Source: Spirosoma rhododendri
GTDB lineage: Bacteria > Bacteroidota > Bacteroidia > Cytophagales > Spirosomataceae
Length of the DNA stretch: 64,000 bases
Reading direction: 5' to 3'
Assembly: GCF_012849055.1 (NCBI RefSeq)
Contig: NZ_CP051677.1
Span: forward strand, 1,502,501-1,566,500
A model generated the notes under the pieces. The model was given only the letters and a program-made list of their open reading frames with translations. It did not search any database and was not told where the DNA came from. Made by a program: the position numbers and the translations under genes. Shown here piece after piece: positions 10,129 through 18,137 of this stretch; position 1 is the first letter of the stretch, and every line of letters begins with the position of its first letter.

Positions 10129-10703
10129 TCAGCCCTTTTTTGCCGCGATAATCAGGCCGGTCGACCAGGCTAGTCGGGTCAGAAGCAGGTCGGTACGTTG
10201 CGCTAATTCGTCAACGAGCCGATCTGCTTTTTCTGAGTGCCCTTCCGGCCAGTTGGGTTGCGGCAGCATATCGTCGATAATGTACAAACCACCGGGGCCA
10301 GCATTGCCAGCACCGTGTCGAGGTCGGTGTATTTACCCGCCCAGGTATCAGCGAAGATAAAGTCGAACGGGCCGGTGTTTGTATTTACCCACTCCGTACC
10401 ATCCTGACAAATGAGCTGCAATCGACTGTCGTCGCCCAGAAATTTGCGGGCAACAGCCAGACAGTCGGCATCATTATCGACCGAGACCAGCGTGGCCTGT
10501 TCGTCCATGCCCGCCAGAATCCATGCCGTCGATAGACCCGTACCGGTACCCAGTTCCAGAAAACGACCGCCCGGCTTGGTAGCCGCCAGCGTACGGAGCA
10601 GGGATGCTGCCTGCGTGTCAGCGTTCATGGAAAAGCCAAGTTGGGCAGATGCCGCAACGATGGGCTGATGGGCAGGAACGAAATCAGTGACAGTGTCGAG
10701 CAT
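10129..10703 (-). pseudogene. O-methyltransferase-like gene, frameshifted at a C4 run
   Basis: Frame 1 from ATG 10703 gives a SAM-binding fold: 'GGRFLELGTGTGLSTAWIL' and 'DFIFADTWAGKYTDLD'. It then degenerates after '...MLAP'. One extra base in the run GGGG at 10294-10297 (plus strand) restores a sensible ending, with 'GGLYIIDDMLPQPNWPEGH' continuing to a TGA at 10129. The restored length is 191 aa, normal for a small O-methyltransferase. As deposited the protein would end at 10203 with a nonsense tail. A missed base in sequencing is as likely as a real mutation. It lies between ilvC and ilvA; its substrate is unknown. Confidence 0.8.
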
Positions 10704-10726
10704 GGGGTGGGGGAAGTGAACGCGAA

Positions 10727-10756
10727 AGCGGTGCCGGCCAGTTAGCCGACACCGCT
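10727..10756 (-). other. Intercistronic hairpin between ilvC and the methyltransferase
   Basis: Arms 'agcggtgccggc' (10727-10738) and 'gccgacaccgct' (10745-10756) form a 12-bp stem with one wobble or mismatch. It lies 17 nt after the ilvC stop in transcription direction. Only three T follow, so it is a weak terminator at best. It could instead be an mRNA stability or processing element that lowers expression of the downstream genes. Confidence 0.5.
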
Positions 10757-10772
10757 ATACACGATGAGCTAA

Positions 10773-11815
10773 CTAGCTACGCTCAGGACGCAGCGAACGA
10801 ACGGCTGTACCAGCCTGCCACATCTCTGATTCGCGCAGTTCGGCCAGTTCAACTTCCAGCTTCTCGCGGTAGTCGGGCTGCGAGTTGCGGGTGATGCTGA
10901 TTTCGGCTTGCTCCTGGCTTTTTACCGAGTTGTACAGTTGCTCAAAAACGGGCTTCGTTGCATCGCGGAACGGCTTCCACCAGTCGAGGGCACCACGCTG
11001 AGCGGTTGTCGAGCAGTTTGCGTACATCCAGTCCATACCATTTTCCGCCACCAGCGGCATCAACGACTGAGTCAGCTCTTCAACTGTTTCGTTGAAGGCC
11101 TCCGATGGGCTATGGCCGTTGGCGCGCAGCACTTCGTACTGAGCCGCGAAGATACCCTGGATAGCACCCATCAGCGTACCGCGTTCGCCGGTCAGGTCGG
11201 AGGTAACTTCTTTGTAGAAGTCAGTTTCGAACAGGTAGCCCGAACCAACACCGATACCCATAGCGATTGCTTTAGTACGGGCGTTACCCGTTGCATCCTG
11301 ATAAACGGCGAAGCTCGAGTTGAGGCCTTTGCCTTCTACGAACAGACGGCGCAGCGACGTACCCGATCCTTTCGGCGCGACGAGGAATACGTCGACGTCG
11401 GTAGGGGAACGATACCGGTTTTGTCTTTATAGGTTACGCCGAAGCCGTGCGAGAAATACAGCGACTTGCCGGGTTTCAGGGCGGCTTTTACCGTTGGCCA
11501 CAGCTCGATCTGAGCCGCGTCTGACAGCAGGAAGCAGATGATCGTGCCTTTTTCGAGGGCTTCTTCGATTTCAAACAGCGTTTCGCCCGGTACCCAGCCA
11601 TCGGCAACTGCCTTGTCGTAGGTTTTGCCTTTCCGCTGCCCAACGATTACGTTGAAGCCATTATCACGCATGTTGAGCGACTGACCGGGGCCTTGTACGC
11701 CGTAGCCAATTACTGCAATGGTTTCATCGTTCAGCACCTCGCGGGCTTTTTCGAGCGGAAACTCTTCCCGCGTAACAACTTGTTCTTCAACTCCTCCGAA
11801 ATTAATCGTTGCCAT
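10773..11815 (-). pseudogene. ilvC: Ketol-acid reductoisomerase, frameshifted at a C4 run
   Basis: NADPH-dependent second step of valine/isoleucine synthesis. From ATG 11815 the frame gives 'MATINFGGVEEQVV', the nucleotide-binding 'VIGYGVQGPGQSLNMRD' and 'LYFSHGFGVTYKDKTGIVP', then shifts. The rest, from about 11400 down to 10773, is in another frame and holds the catalytic domain ('MGIGVGSGYLFETDF', 'GERGTLMGAIQGIF'). Adding one base to the GGGG run at 11404-11407 (plus strand) joins the two parts as '...TGIVPPTDVDVFLVAPKG...', giving 347 aa, the normal length. The enzyme has no visible second copy here and is essential for the pathway, so a sequencing error is the simplest explanation. Confidence 0.9.
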
Positions 11816-11861
11816 AATTCTCTTTTTGGTTTGTACTCTTGTTTTGAGGGTTACTACTTGG

Positions 11862-12233
11862 TTAGCTGTAATCGCTGATACGGCTGATTTTGCCGTCTTT
11901 GCACTCGAAGATAGAGACGCCACGCAACTCAATTTGTTGGTTGGCCTTCCAACCGTTGGGCATGTCCTGCGCTACGACCGCACTGTAATAGATTTCGATA
12001 GCGGCCCGGTTATCCGTTATGATCTGCGTAACGATTTCCTGCCGACGTACCGAGAAAAGGGGTACTACTTGCGCTGCCTGTTCACCGAATGCCTGTTTGC
12101 CTGTTAAGGCCATTGTCCCGCCGGTATTCGACACATTCTCGAAGCGAATATCATCGTGTAGGACCGCCAGCATGCCCGGCATGTCTTTCCGGTTGTATGC
12201 GTCTACGTAGGCTTCGATGAGTTGTTCAAGCAT
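11862..12233 (-). CDS. SnoaL/NTF2-like protein of unknown function, 123 aa
   Basis: The small alpha+beta protein opens 'LIEAYVDAYNRKDMPGMLAVLHDDIRFEN' and ends 'GVSIFECKDGKISRISDYS', the characteristic start and finish of the SnoaL-like/NTF2 cone fold. It has no signal peptide or membrane segment. It lies between ilvN (16 nt upstream) and ilvC (about 46 nt downstream), so it is part of the operon. Members of this superfamily range from isomerases to ligand-binding proteins. Nothing here identifies a substrate. Confidence 0.8.
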   Translation of the reverse strand: MLEQLIEAYVDAYNRKDMPGMLAVLHDDIRFENVSNTGGTMALTGKQAFGEQAAQVVPLFSVRRQEIVTQIITDNRAAIEIYYSAVVAQDMPNGWKANQQIELRGVSIFECKDGKISRISDYS

Positions 12234-12248
12234 CGTTTGTCGGGTTGG

Positions 12249-12782
12249 CTACAGGTAATAGGCCCAGTCGGCTTCGGGCAGATACTCGACCAGCCCTTTC
12301 TCTGTTTTGCCCACGGCAACTCGCCCCGACCGCACAAATTCCAGGATTTCGTACTGTTTCAGATAGCCGAAGAAGTCGAAGATCTCTTCGTTGTTCCCCG
12401 TCTTTTCGATCACGACGTAATCCAGTCCCCAGTACACGACCCAGGCCTTGTACTGCTTATTGATTGTTTCGACATCCAGCGATTTGCCGCCCAGCGGGGT
12501 CGAAATCTTGAACAGCGCGATTTCGTTGTAAACGATCTCGTCGTTGAGGTAGCCAAACACCGCCATCACCTCAACGATCTTGCGGATCTGCCGAACCAGC
12601 TTTTCGACTTCTTCCCGCGACTCGTGTTTGATAACAATCGTGAAGCGCGACACGCCTTTACGCTCGGTTTCCGATACGGTCAGGCTCTCGATATTGACGC
12701 GTCGACGGGTGAAAATGATCGTGATGCGGTTAAGCAGCCCAATCGTATTCTCCGTGAATATGCAGATCGTGTAGGTGGTCAT
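12249..12782 (-). CDS. ilvN: Acetolactate synthase small (regulatory) subunit
   Basis: Regulatory partner of IlvB, giving valine feedback control. The 177-aa protein begins with an ACT domain, 'TYTICIFTENTIGLLNRITIIFTRRRVNIESLTV' split over residues 3-36, and 'SRFTIVIKHESREEVEKLV' follows. The C-terminal ALS_ss_C-like half ends in '...ADWAYYL'. It follows ilvB after a 150-nt gap that holds a palindromic repeat. The length fits the family. Confidence 0.93.
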   Translation of the reverse strand: MTTYTICIFTENTIGLLNRITIIFTRRRVNIESLTVSETERKGVSRFTIVIKHESREEVEKLVRQIRKIVEVMAVFGYLNDEIVYNEIALFKISTPLGGKSLDVETINKQYKAWVVYWGLDYVVIEKTGNNEEIFDFFGYLKQYEILEFVRSGRVAVGKTEKGLVEYLPEADWAYYL

Positions 12783-12822
12783 TTTGAACTGTGATTTTGC
12801 TTGATTGTCTTGAACGTTGTCC

Positions 12823-12905
12823 TGAACTGTGATTTGTATGATTGCTTTGATAGACTATGATTTAAGAAATCAGGGAAATCAACTAATCATAAAAATCACA
12901 GTTCG
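12823..12905. repeat. Palindromic intergenic repeat in the ilvB-ilvN gap
   Basis: Left arm 'tgaactgtgatttgtatgat' (12823-12842) and right arm 'atcataaaaatcacagttcg' (12886-12905) are inverted copies with two or three mismatches. Nested ATGATTT/AAATCA pairs lie between them. A further direct copy of 'gaactgtgatttt' is at 12786-12798. The element is much more AT-rich than the flanking genes and fills almost the whole gap. It resembles dispersed hairpin repeats rather than a gene-specific site. Confidence 0.65.
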
Positions 12906-12934
12906 AGACGAATTGCGCGGGGCCGCCCGGCGGT

Positions 12935-14710
12935 TCAAGACAACCGAATCTGCGAAACGCTGGCACCGGCGGGTACCATCGGGAATACGTTTTCTTCTTT
13001 TTCGACAACTACTTCCAGCAGATAGGGGCCGTCATGCGCCAGCATGGTATCGAGCGCGTCGGACAGGTTTTCGCGGGCGTCGCAGGTTTGACCGTCCATA
13101 CCGAAGCCACGGGCAATGGTGATGAAGTCGGGGTTCTGCAACTCCACGAACGAGTAGCGACGCTGATGGAACAACTGCTGCCACTGCCGGACCATACCGA
13201 GGAAGTTGTTGTTCAGGATAATGGCTTTCACCGGTTGCTTATTCTGGACGATCGTGCCCAGTTCCTGCAACGTCATCTGAAAACAACCGTCGCCGATGAT
13301 GGCAACGACTTGCCGATCGGGAGCGCCTACCTGCGCGCCGAATGCTGCGGGGAGCGCAAAGCCCATCGTGCCCATGCCACCCGACGTCACCAGGCTGTTT
13401 GGCCGCCGGAACTGATAATAGCGTGACGCCATCATCTGATGCTGACCTACGTCGGTAACCAGTACCGCTTCGCCGTTGGTTTTCGTAGACAGCATGTCGA
13501 TCACTTCGGCCATGCGAATCTTGCCTTCGGTAGACGACAGTTCAGGAACAGTGATCTGCTCGTGCTCAATCGCGTCGTATTTGCGGAACTCGTTGCGCCA
13601 GACGGTGAAATCGTTGGCGTTGATGAGCGGCAGCAGCGCCTTCAGCACTTCTTTGGCGTCGCCGACAACCGGTGCGTCGGCCTTGATGATCTTGTCAATT
13701 TCAGACGGGTCGATTTCGATGTGAATGACCTTGGCCTGCTTGATAAACTTGCTGGCATCACCCGTTACGCGGTCGTCGAAACGCATACCGATGGCGACGA
13801 CAACGTCGGCCTGATCGGTCAGCACGTTGGTGCCGTAGTTACCGTGCATCCCCAGCCAGCCCACGTACAGCGGGTGATCAACCGGAATGGTCGACTGACC
13901 AAGCAGCGTCGTTGCTACGGGAATACCTGCTTTCTCGGCAAACTGACGTAGTTCGTTTTCGGCTTTGGCCAACTGCACGCCGTGGCCCGCCAGAATGTAG
14001 GGCCGTTTTGCATTGTTGATCAGCCGGGCCGCAGCTTCTACCTGTTCCGTCTTGGGGACCAGTCGGGGCCGGTAGCTGACAATCGACTGACACTGTTCGT
14101 AGCGGAACGGCTTGGTCATTAGCTCTATCTGCGCGCTTTTGGTCATGTCGATCAGAACCGGTCCCGGCCGACCCGATTGCGCGATGTAGAACGCTTTCGA
14201 CAGAACAGTAGCTACCTCGTTGGCGTCGGTGATCTGGTAGTTCCACTTGGTGATCGGCATTGTAACGCCCATCACGTCGGCTTCCTGAAACGCATCGGTA
14301 CCCAGCAGTTTCCGGCCCACCTGCCCAACGATGCACACTAGGGGTGTCGAGTCGATGAGCGCATCGGCGATAGCGGTGACGAGGTTGGTAGCACCCGGCC
14401 CCGACGTTACTAGGCAAACCCCGGCCCGGCCCTGCATGCGGGCGTAGCCCTGAGCCGCGTGACCCGCACCCTGCTCGTGCCGCACCAGAATGTGGTTGAT
14501 ACGATCCTGAAAGTCGTACAGGGCATCGTATACGGGCATAATAGCACCACCCGGATACCCGAAAATCGTGTCAACGCCTTCGGCAACTAGTGACTCCATC
14601 AGGGCCTGCGCACCGCTCAGAAAAGTTACGGGTGCTGTCTCCTGAGGGACTAATTCGTTGATTGAATTGACTCCGGTAGAGTCGAGAACGACACTGGCAA
14701 TTGTTTCCAT
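12935..14710 (-). CDS. ilvB: Acetolactate synthase large subunit
   Basis: ThDP- and FAD-dependent enzyme joining two pyruvate, or pyruvate and 2-oxobutanoate, at the start of valine and isoleucine synthesis. The 591-aa protein has the N-terminal ThDP motif with the catalytic Glu ('VRHEQGAGHAAQGYAR'), 'TSGPGATNLVTAIADA', the FAD region in the centre, and C-terminal 'IIGDGCFQMTLQELGT', which coordinates Mg-ThDP. The ATG at 14710 gives a leader of about 25 residues before the core. It follows hepT by 34 nt. Confidence 0.96.
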   Translation of the reverse strand: METIASVVLDSTGVNSINELVPQETAPVTFLSGAQALMESLVAEGVDTIFGYPGGAIMPVYDALYDFQDRINHILVRHEQGAGHAAQGYARMQGRAGVCLVTSGPGATNLVTAIADALIDSTPLVCIVGQVGRKLLGTDAFQEADVMGVTMPITKWNYQITDANEVATVLSKAFYIAQSGRPGPVLIDMTKSAQIELMTKPFRYEQCQSIVSYRPRLVPKTEQVEAAARLINNAKRPYILAGHGVQLAKAENELRQFAEKAGIPVATTLLGQSTIPVDHPLYVGWLGMHGNYGTNVLTDQADVVVAIGMRFDDRVTGDASKFIKQAKVIHIEIDPSEIDKIIKADAPVVGDAKEVLKALLPLINANDFTVWRNEFRKYDAIEHEQITVPELSSTEGKIRMAEVIDMLSTKTNGEAVLVTDVGQHQMMASRYYQFRRPNSLVTSGGMGTMGFALPAAFGAQVGAPDRQVVAIIGDGCFQMTLQELGTIVQNKQPVKAIILNNNFLGMVRQWQQLFHQRRYSFVELQNPDFITIARGFGMDGQTCDARENLSDALDTMLAHDGPYLLEVVVEKEENVFPMVPAGASVSQIRLS

Positions 14711-14744
14711 GGTACCCGGTCGGTTTAAAGTCGTATTTGTTGTT

Positions 14745-15104
14745 TTAGTTACCAGTGCCTGCCTCTGCCTGCAACTGCTGATATATTTCTTCCAGTTCGA
14801 TCAGTGCCAGCGTGGCATCGCTTGTTGCCGTTGCCCAGACAATCGACAAATCGACGTCCATGTACTCGTGAATCAGACGGTCTCGCATGCCAGCCATATC
14901 ACGCCATGCAATGTGCGGAAATCGGTCCCGCAACGTAAAACTGATTCGCTTCGTCGCTTCCCCAACTACTTCCAACTGACGTATGCACGCATCCTGTGTT
15001 TTGGTGTCGGCTAGAAATTCACTCAAGGTCATTTCCTGCGTATAGTCGATCAGTCGTTCGAGCCCTCTGATAATGTGAGCCAGATAAACGCGGTCGTCTT
15101 TCAT
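14745..15104 (-). CDS. hepT: Second HepT-like HEPN toxin (DUF86)
   Basis: A 119-aa helical protein with RX4HXY as 'RDRLIHEYMD' (R74, H79, Y81). The upstream half contains 'IRQLEVVGEATKRIS', the typical second helix of DUF86 proteins. Its ATG overlaps the stop of the paired mntA gene by 4 nt (ATGA). It differs clearly in sequence from the hepT at 8162, so it is not a recent tandem copy. It lies between ilvD and ilvB. Confidence 0.88.
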   Translation of the reverse strand: MKDDRVYLAHIIRGLERLIDYTQEMTLSEFLADTKTQDACIRQLEVVGEATKRISFTLRDRFPHIAWRDMAGMRDRLIHEYMDVDLSIVWATATSDATLALIELEEIYQQLQAEAGTGN

Positions 15105-15388
15105 ACCGAAATGACTTTCAAATCCTGAAAAACGTACTGCCTCAACACCTCGTCGGTAAGGCCACCTTCAGAAACTAAATCCACTTTCACACTAAGCGCA
15201 TCGGATAGCTCGCGCTCCATGCGAATGAATGTCCAAAGCGCGACAGGTTTTTTCAGTTTCACCAGAATATCCAGATCGCTATCTGGCCGATTTTCTCCTC
15301 GCGCCCAGGAACCGAAAATACCAACCTGCTCTGGCTCGTAAGGCCGGAGGTAGTCAAGTATCGTTTGATTTTGGACTGTCGTAGTCAT
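15101..15388 (-). CDS. mntA: Second MntA-like nucleotidyltransferase antitoxin
   Basis: A minimal nucleotidyltransferase of 95 aa from the ATG at 15388 (MTTTVQNQ); an in-frame ATG at 15418 would add ten residues. The GSX10DXD motif is intact (G26, S27, D38, D40 in this numbering) in 'FGSWARGENRPDSDLD'. It starts just after the ilvD stop (15425) and overlaps hepT by 4 nt. Like the first module it has no room for its own promoter. Confidence 0.87.
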   Translation of the reverse strand: MTTTVQNQTILDYLRPYEPEQVGIFGSWARGENRPDSDLDILVKLKKPVALWTFIRMERELSDALSVKVDLVSEGGLTDEVLRQYVFQDLKVISV

Positions 15389-15424
15389 CGGTTTATCGTT
15401 TTGTAAGCAGACATTCAATACGCT

Positions 15425-17128
15425 TTACGCTTCGTCGGTAACGCAGCCTTCGCTGGCCGATTTTACGTTGCGGATGTATTTGCCCAGCACGCCTTTGACG
15501 AAGCGGGGGGCGGGCGGTGTCCACTGCCGGCGACGATCAGCCAGTTCTTCATCCGATACGTGCAGTGTGATTTCGCGGCCGATCGTGTCGATTGTGATAC
15601 GGTCGCCGTCTTTCACCAGCGCAATCGGTCCGCCTTCGAAGGCTTCCGGCGTAATGTGCCCGACTACAAAGCCGTGCGTTCCGCCGGAGAAACGGCCATC
15701 GGTAATCAGCGCGACCTTGTCGCCAAAGCCTGCACCCATCACGGCAGAGGTTGGTTTCAGCATCTCGCTCATACCCGGTCCGCCTTTGGGGCCGGCATTG
15801 CGAATAACGATAACCTGCCCGGCCTGAATACCGCCGTTTTGCAGGGCGTCGATTACGTCGCCTTCGTGTTCGCAAACCTTGGCGATACCCTCAAAACGCT
15901 CGCCTTCCTTGCCGGTAATCTTGGCAACACTGCCTGTTGGTGCCAGATTACCCCGCAGAATCTGAATGTGGCCCGTTTTCTTGATTGGGTTCGTCAATGG
16001 ATGGATGATCTGTTGCGCGTCGAAATCGAGATCGGGAATATCAGTAAGGTTTTCCGCGACGGTTTTGCCGGTAACGGTCATGCAATCGCCATGAAGCATA
16101 CCGTTTTTGAGCAGGTACTTCATCACAGCCGGGACACCACCGATAGCCAGCATGTCTTCCATGTAATATTTACCGCTGGGTTTCAGGTCGGCCAGTAGGG
16201 GTACCCGGTCGCTGATTGCCTGAATGTCGTCGATAGATAGTGACAGACCTGCCGCCCGGGCAATGGCTAGGAAGTGCAACACGGCATTAGTCGATCCGCC
16301 CAGCACCATAACAACCGTCAGGGCGTTTTCCAGCGATTTCGGCGTGATGATGTCCTGCGGGGTGATGTTCCGCTCGAGCAGCACGCGCATTGCAGCACCG
16401 ATCTTTTTGCACTCTTCCTGCTTGCCTTCGTGGGTTGCGGGGTAGCTGCTGCTGAACGGCAGGCTCAGGCCCATCGCTTCGATGCTGCTGGCCATCGTGT
16501 TGGCGGTGTACATACCGCCACAAGCCCCCGCGCCGGGAATCGAATTGCGGATAACGCCTGCGTAATCTTCGTCGGAAATGTTGTTGGCGTACTTTTTACC
16601 AAGTGCCTCGAACGCCGATACAATATCGAGTTTCTGTCCTTTATAATGGCCTGACCGGATGGTGCCGCCGTAGACCATGATACCGGGTCGGTCGAGCCGG
16701 GCCATCGCCATCACCGCGCCGGGCATGTTTTTGTCGCAGCCAACAACCGTAACGACACCGTCGTACCACTGTGCCGTTACGACCGATTCGATGGAGTCGG
16801 CAATGAGGTCGCGGCTGGGTAGTGAGTAGCGCATGCCATCGTTACCGTTGGTCATGCCGTCCGAAACGCCGATGGTGTTGAAGATTAGCCCGACAAGGCC
16901 GTTTGCCTGAATACCCTGCTTGACGTAAACCGATAGCCCGTTGAGGTGCATGTTGCAGGTATTACCCTCGTAGCCCGTGCTGGCAATGCCGATCTGGGGC
17001 TTCTGCATATCCTCTTCACTCAGTCCCACACCAAACAGCATAGCTTTGGCAGCTGGGTTCGATATCTCTTGAGTGAGTGTACGACTAAAACGATTTAGTT
17101 CAGTAGCAACGGGTTCTTCGGCAGTCAT
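15425..17128 (-). CDS. ilvD: Dihydroxy-acid dehydratase
   Basis: Iron-sulfur dehydratase giving 2-oxoisovalerate and 2-oxo-3-methylvalerate. The ATG at 17128 ([12 protein letters not shown]) gives 567 aa. An upstream in-frame ATG at 17209 adds 27 residues unlike the family and was rejected. Cluster cysteines are visible in '[12 protein letters not shown]', '[10 protein letters not shown]' and '[16 protein letters not shown]'. The C-terminal '[19 protein letters not shown]' is diagnostic. It is the first gene of the long minus-strand operon, divergent from murQ across a 190-nt gap with no clear leader peptide. Confidence 0.95.
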   Translation of the reverse strand: MTAEEPVATELNRFSRTLTQEISNPAAKAMLFGVGLSEEDMQKPQIGIASTGYEGNTCNMHLNGLSVYVKQGIQANGLVGLIFNTIGVSDGMTNGNDGMRYSLPSRDLIADSIESVVTAQWYDGVVTVVGCDKNMPGAVMAMARLDRPGIMVYGGTIRSGHYKGQKLDIVSAFEALGKKYANNISDEDYAGVIRNSIPGAGACGGMYTANTMASSIEAMGLSLPFSSSYPATHEGKQEECKKIGAAMRVLLERNITPQDIITPKSLENALTVVMVLGGSTNAVLHFLAIARAAGLSLSIDDIQAISDRVPLLADLKPSGKYYMEDMLAIGGVPAVMKYLLKNGMLHGDCMTVTGKTVAENLTDIPDLDFDAQQIIHPLTNPIKKTGHIQILRGNLAPTGSVAKITGKEGERFEGIAKVCEHEGDVIDALQNGGIQAGQVIVIRNAGPKGGPGMSEMLKPTSAVMGAGFGDKVALITDGRFSGGTHGFVVGHITPEAFEGGPIALVKDGDRITIDTIGREITLHVSDEELADRRRQWTPPAPRFVKGVLGKYIRNVKSASEGCVTDEA

Positions 17129-17307
17129 CTTAGCAGTTAGCGAAATTTCGCTGATAGTGTAATAACGCTGTAAAGGAAATATTACTTTTCTGAAAAGGCA
17201 AGAATTCAACCGGGTTTTAACCGAAATATGATGTTTCTCCGGTAGGAGTAGGCCCCCGCCGACTTATCTGTACGCTTGTCTGGATAAGCCGTCGCCGAGA
17301 TTTCGCG

Positions 17308-17315
17308 TACTTTTG
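17308..17315 (+). promoter_or_regulatory. Putative -7 box TACTTTTG directly before murQ
   Basis: TACTTTTG matches the Bacteroidota -7 element TANNTTTG and ends 4 nt before the murQ ATG at 17320. Initiation about 5 nt downstream would place the transcript start at or next to the start codon, implying a leaderless mRNA. No TTTG/TTG lies at the normal 17-23 nt spacing, so the upstream half of the promoter is weak or absent. Confidence 0.4.
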
Positions 17316-17319
17316 AACT

Positions 17320-18120
17320 ATGACAACAGAAACTTCATCCCATTACGACCATCTGGAGCAGATGTCAGTCCATGACCTGCTGACCAACATAAATCGGGAA
17401 GATCAGACCGTACCGCTTGCCGTGGCTAAAGCGATTCCGCAGATCGAAGCACTGGTCGAGCAGGTTGTTGCCCGTATGAAGCAGGGTGGCCGACTGTTCT
17501 ATATCGGTGCCGGTACAAGTGGTCGGCTGGGGGTTGTTGACGCATCGGAATGCCCGCCGACCTATGGCGTACCGCATGATCTTGTCGTTGGGTTGATTGC
17601 CGGGGGCGACGGAGCCATTCGCAAAGCGGTCGAATTTGCCGAAGACGATGCCGAACAGGCCTGGAAAGACATCGCGCCGTATCAGCCCGACGCAAACGAT
17701 ACCGTGATCGGCATTGCGGCATCAGGCCGGACGCCTTATGTAATCGGTGGCCTGGAACAGGCGCAGGCGGCAGGTTTGCTGACGGGCTGCGTTGTTTGTA
17801 ACGCGGGTTCGGCGGTGGCGCAGGCGGCAGAATACCCGGTTGAAGTTGTCGTCGGGCCGGAGTTCGTGACGGGTAGTACCCGCATGAAATCGGGGACGGC
17901 GCAGAAGCTGGTGCTGAACATGATCTCGACAGCCGTGATGATTCGGCTGGGCCGGGTGAAGGGCAATAAGATGGTCGACATGCAGTTGAGTAACCTGAAG
18001 CTACAGGACCGGGCGGCCAAGATGGTCATGAGTGAAATTGGCGTCGACCGGGCAACGGCCGAGCAACTACTGGCGCAGTACGGCAACGTACGCAACGCAA
18101 TCGATAACTACACGCATTAA
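17320..18120 (+). CDS. murQ: N-acetylmuramic acid 6-phosphate etherase
   Basis: Cleaves the lactyl ether of MurNAc-6-phosphate in cell-wall sugar recycling. The 266-aa SIS-domain protein has 'GGRLFYIGAGTSGRLGVVDASECPPTYG' as its sugar-phosphate loop (around residues 56-83), 'ASGRTPYVIGGLEQA', and the family signature 'EFVTGSTRMKSGTAQKLVLN'. It is slightly shorter than E. coli MurQ, lacking part of the C-terminal UBA-like region. The 17-nt gap to the next gene suggests co-transcription. Confidence 0.95.
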   Translation: MTTETSSHYDHLEQMSVHDLLTNINREDQTVPLAVAKAIPQIEALVEQVVARMKQGGRLFYIGAGTSGRLGVVDASECPPTYGVPHDLVVGLIAGGDGAIRKAVEFAEDDAEQAWKDIAPYQPDANDTVIGIAASGRTPYVIGGLEQAQAAGLLTGCVVCNAGSAVAQAAEYPVEVVVGPEFVTGSTRMKSGTAQKLVLNMISTAVMIRLGRVKGNKMVDMQLSNLKLQDRAAKMVMSEIGVDRATAEQLLAQYGNVRNAIDNYTH

Positions 18121-18137
18121 CAGGTCATATTCAACGA

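Noticed and set aside
10280..11410. Programmed frameshifting in ilvC or the methyltransferase
   Set aside because: No slippery heptamer followed by a structured stimulator is evident, and IlvC is not known to need frameshifting. The shared C4/G4 signature with a third gene favours missed bases.
17129..17319. Second attenuator leader peptide upstream of ilvD
   Set aside because: No short frame rich in Ile, Leu or Val codons followed by a terminator with a T run could be found on the minus strand.
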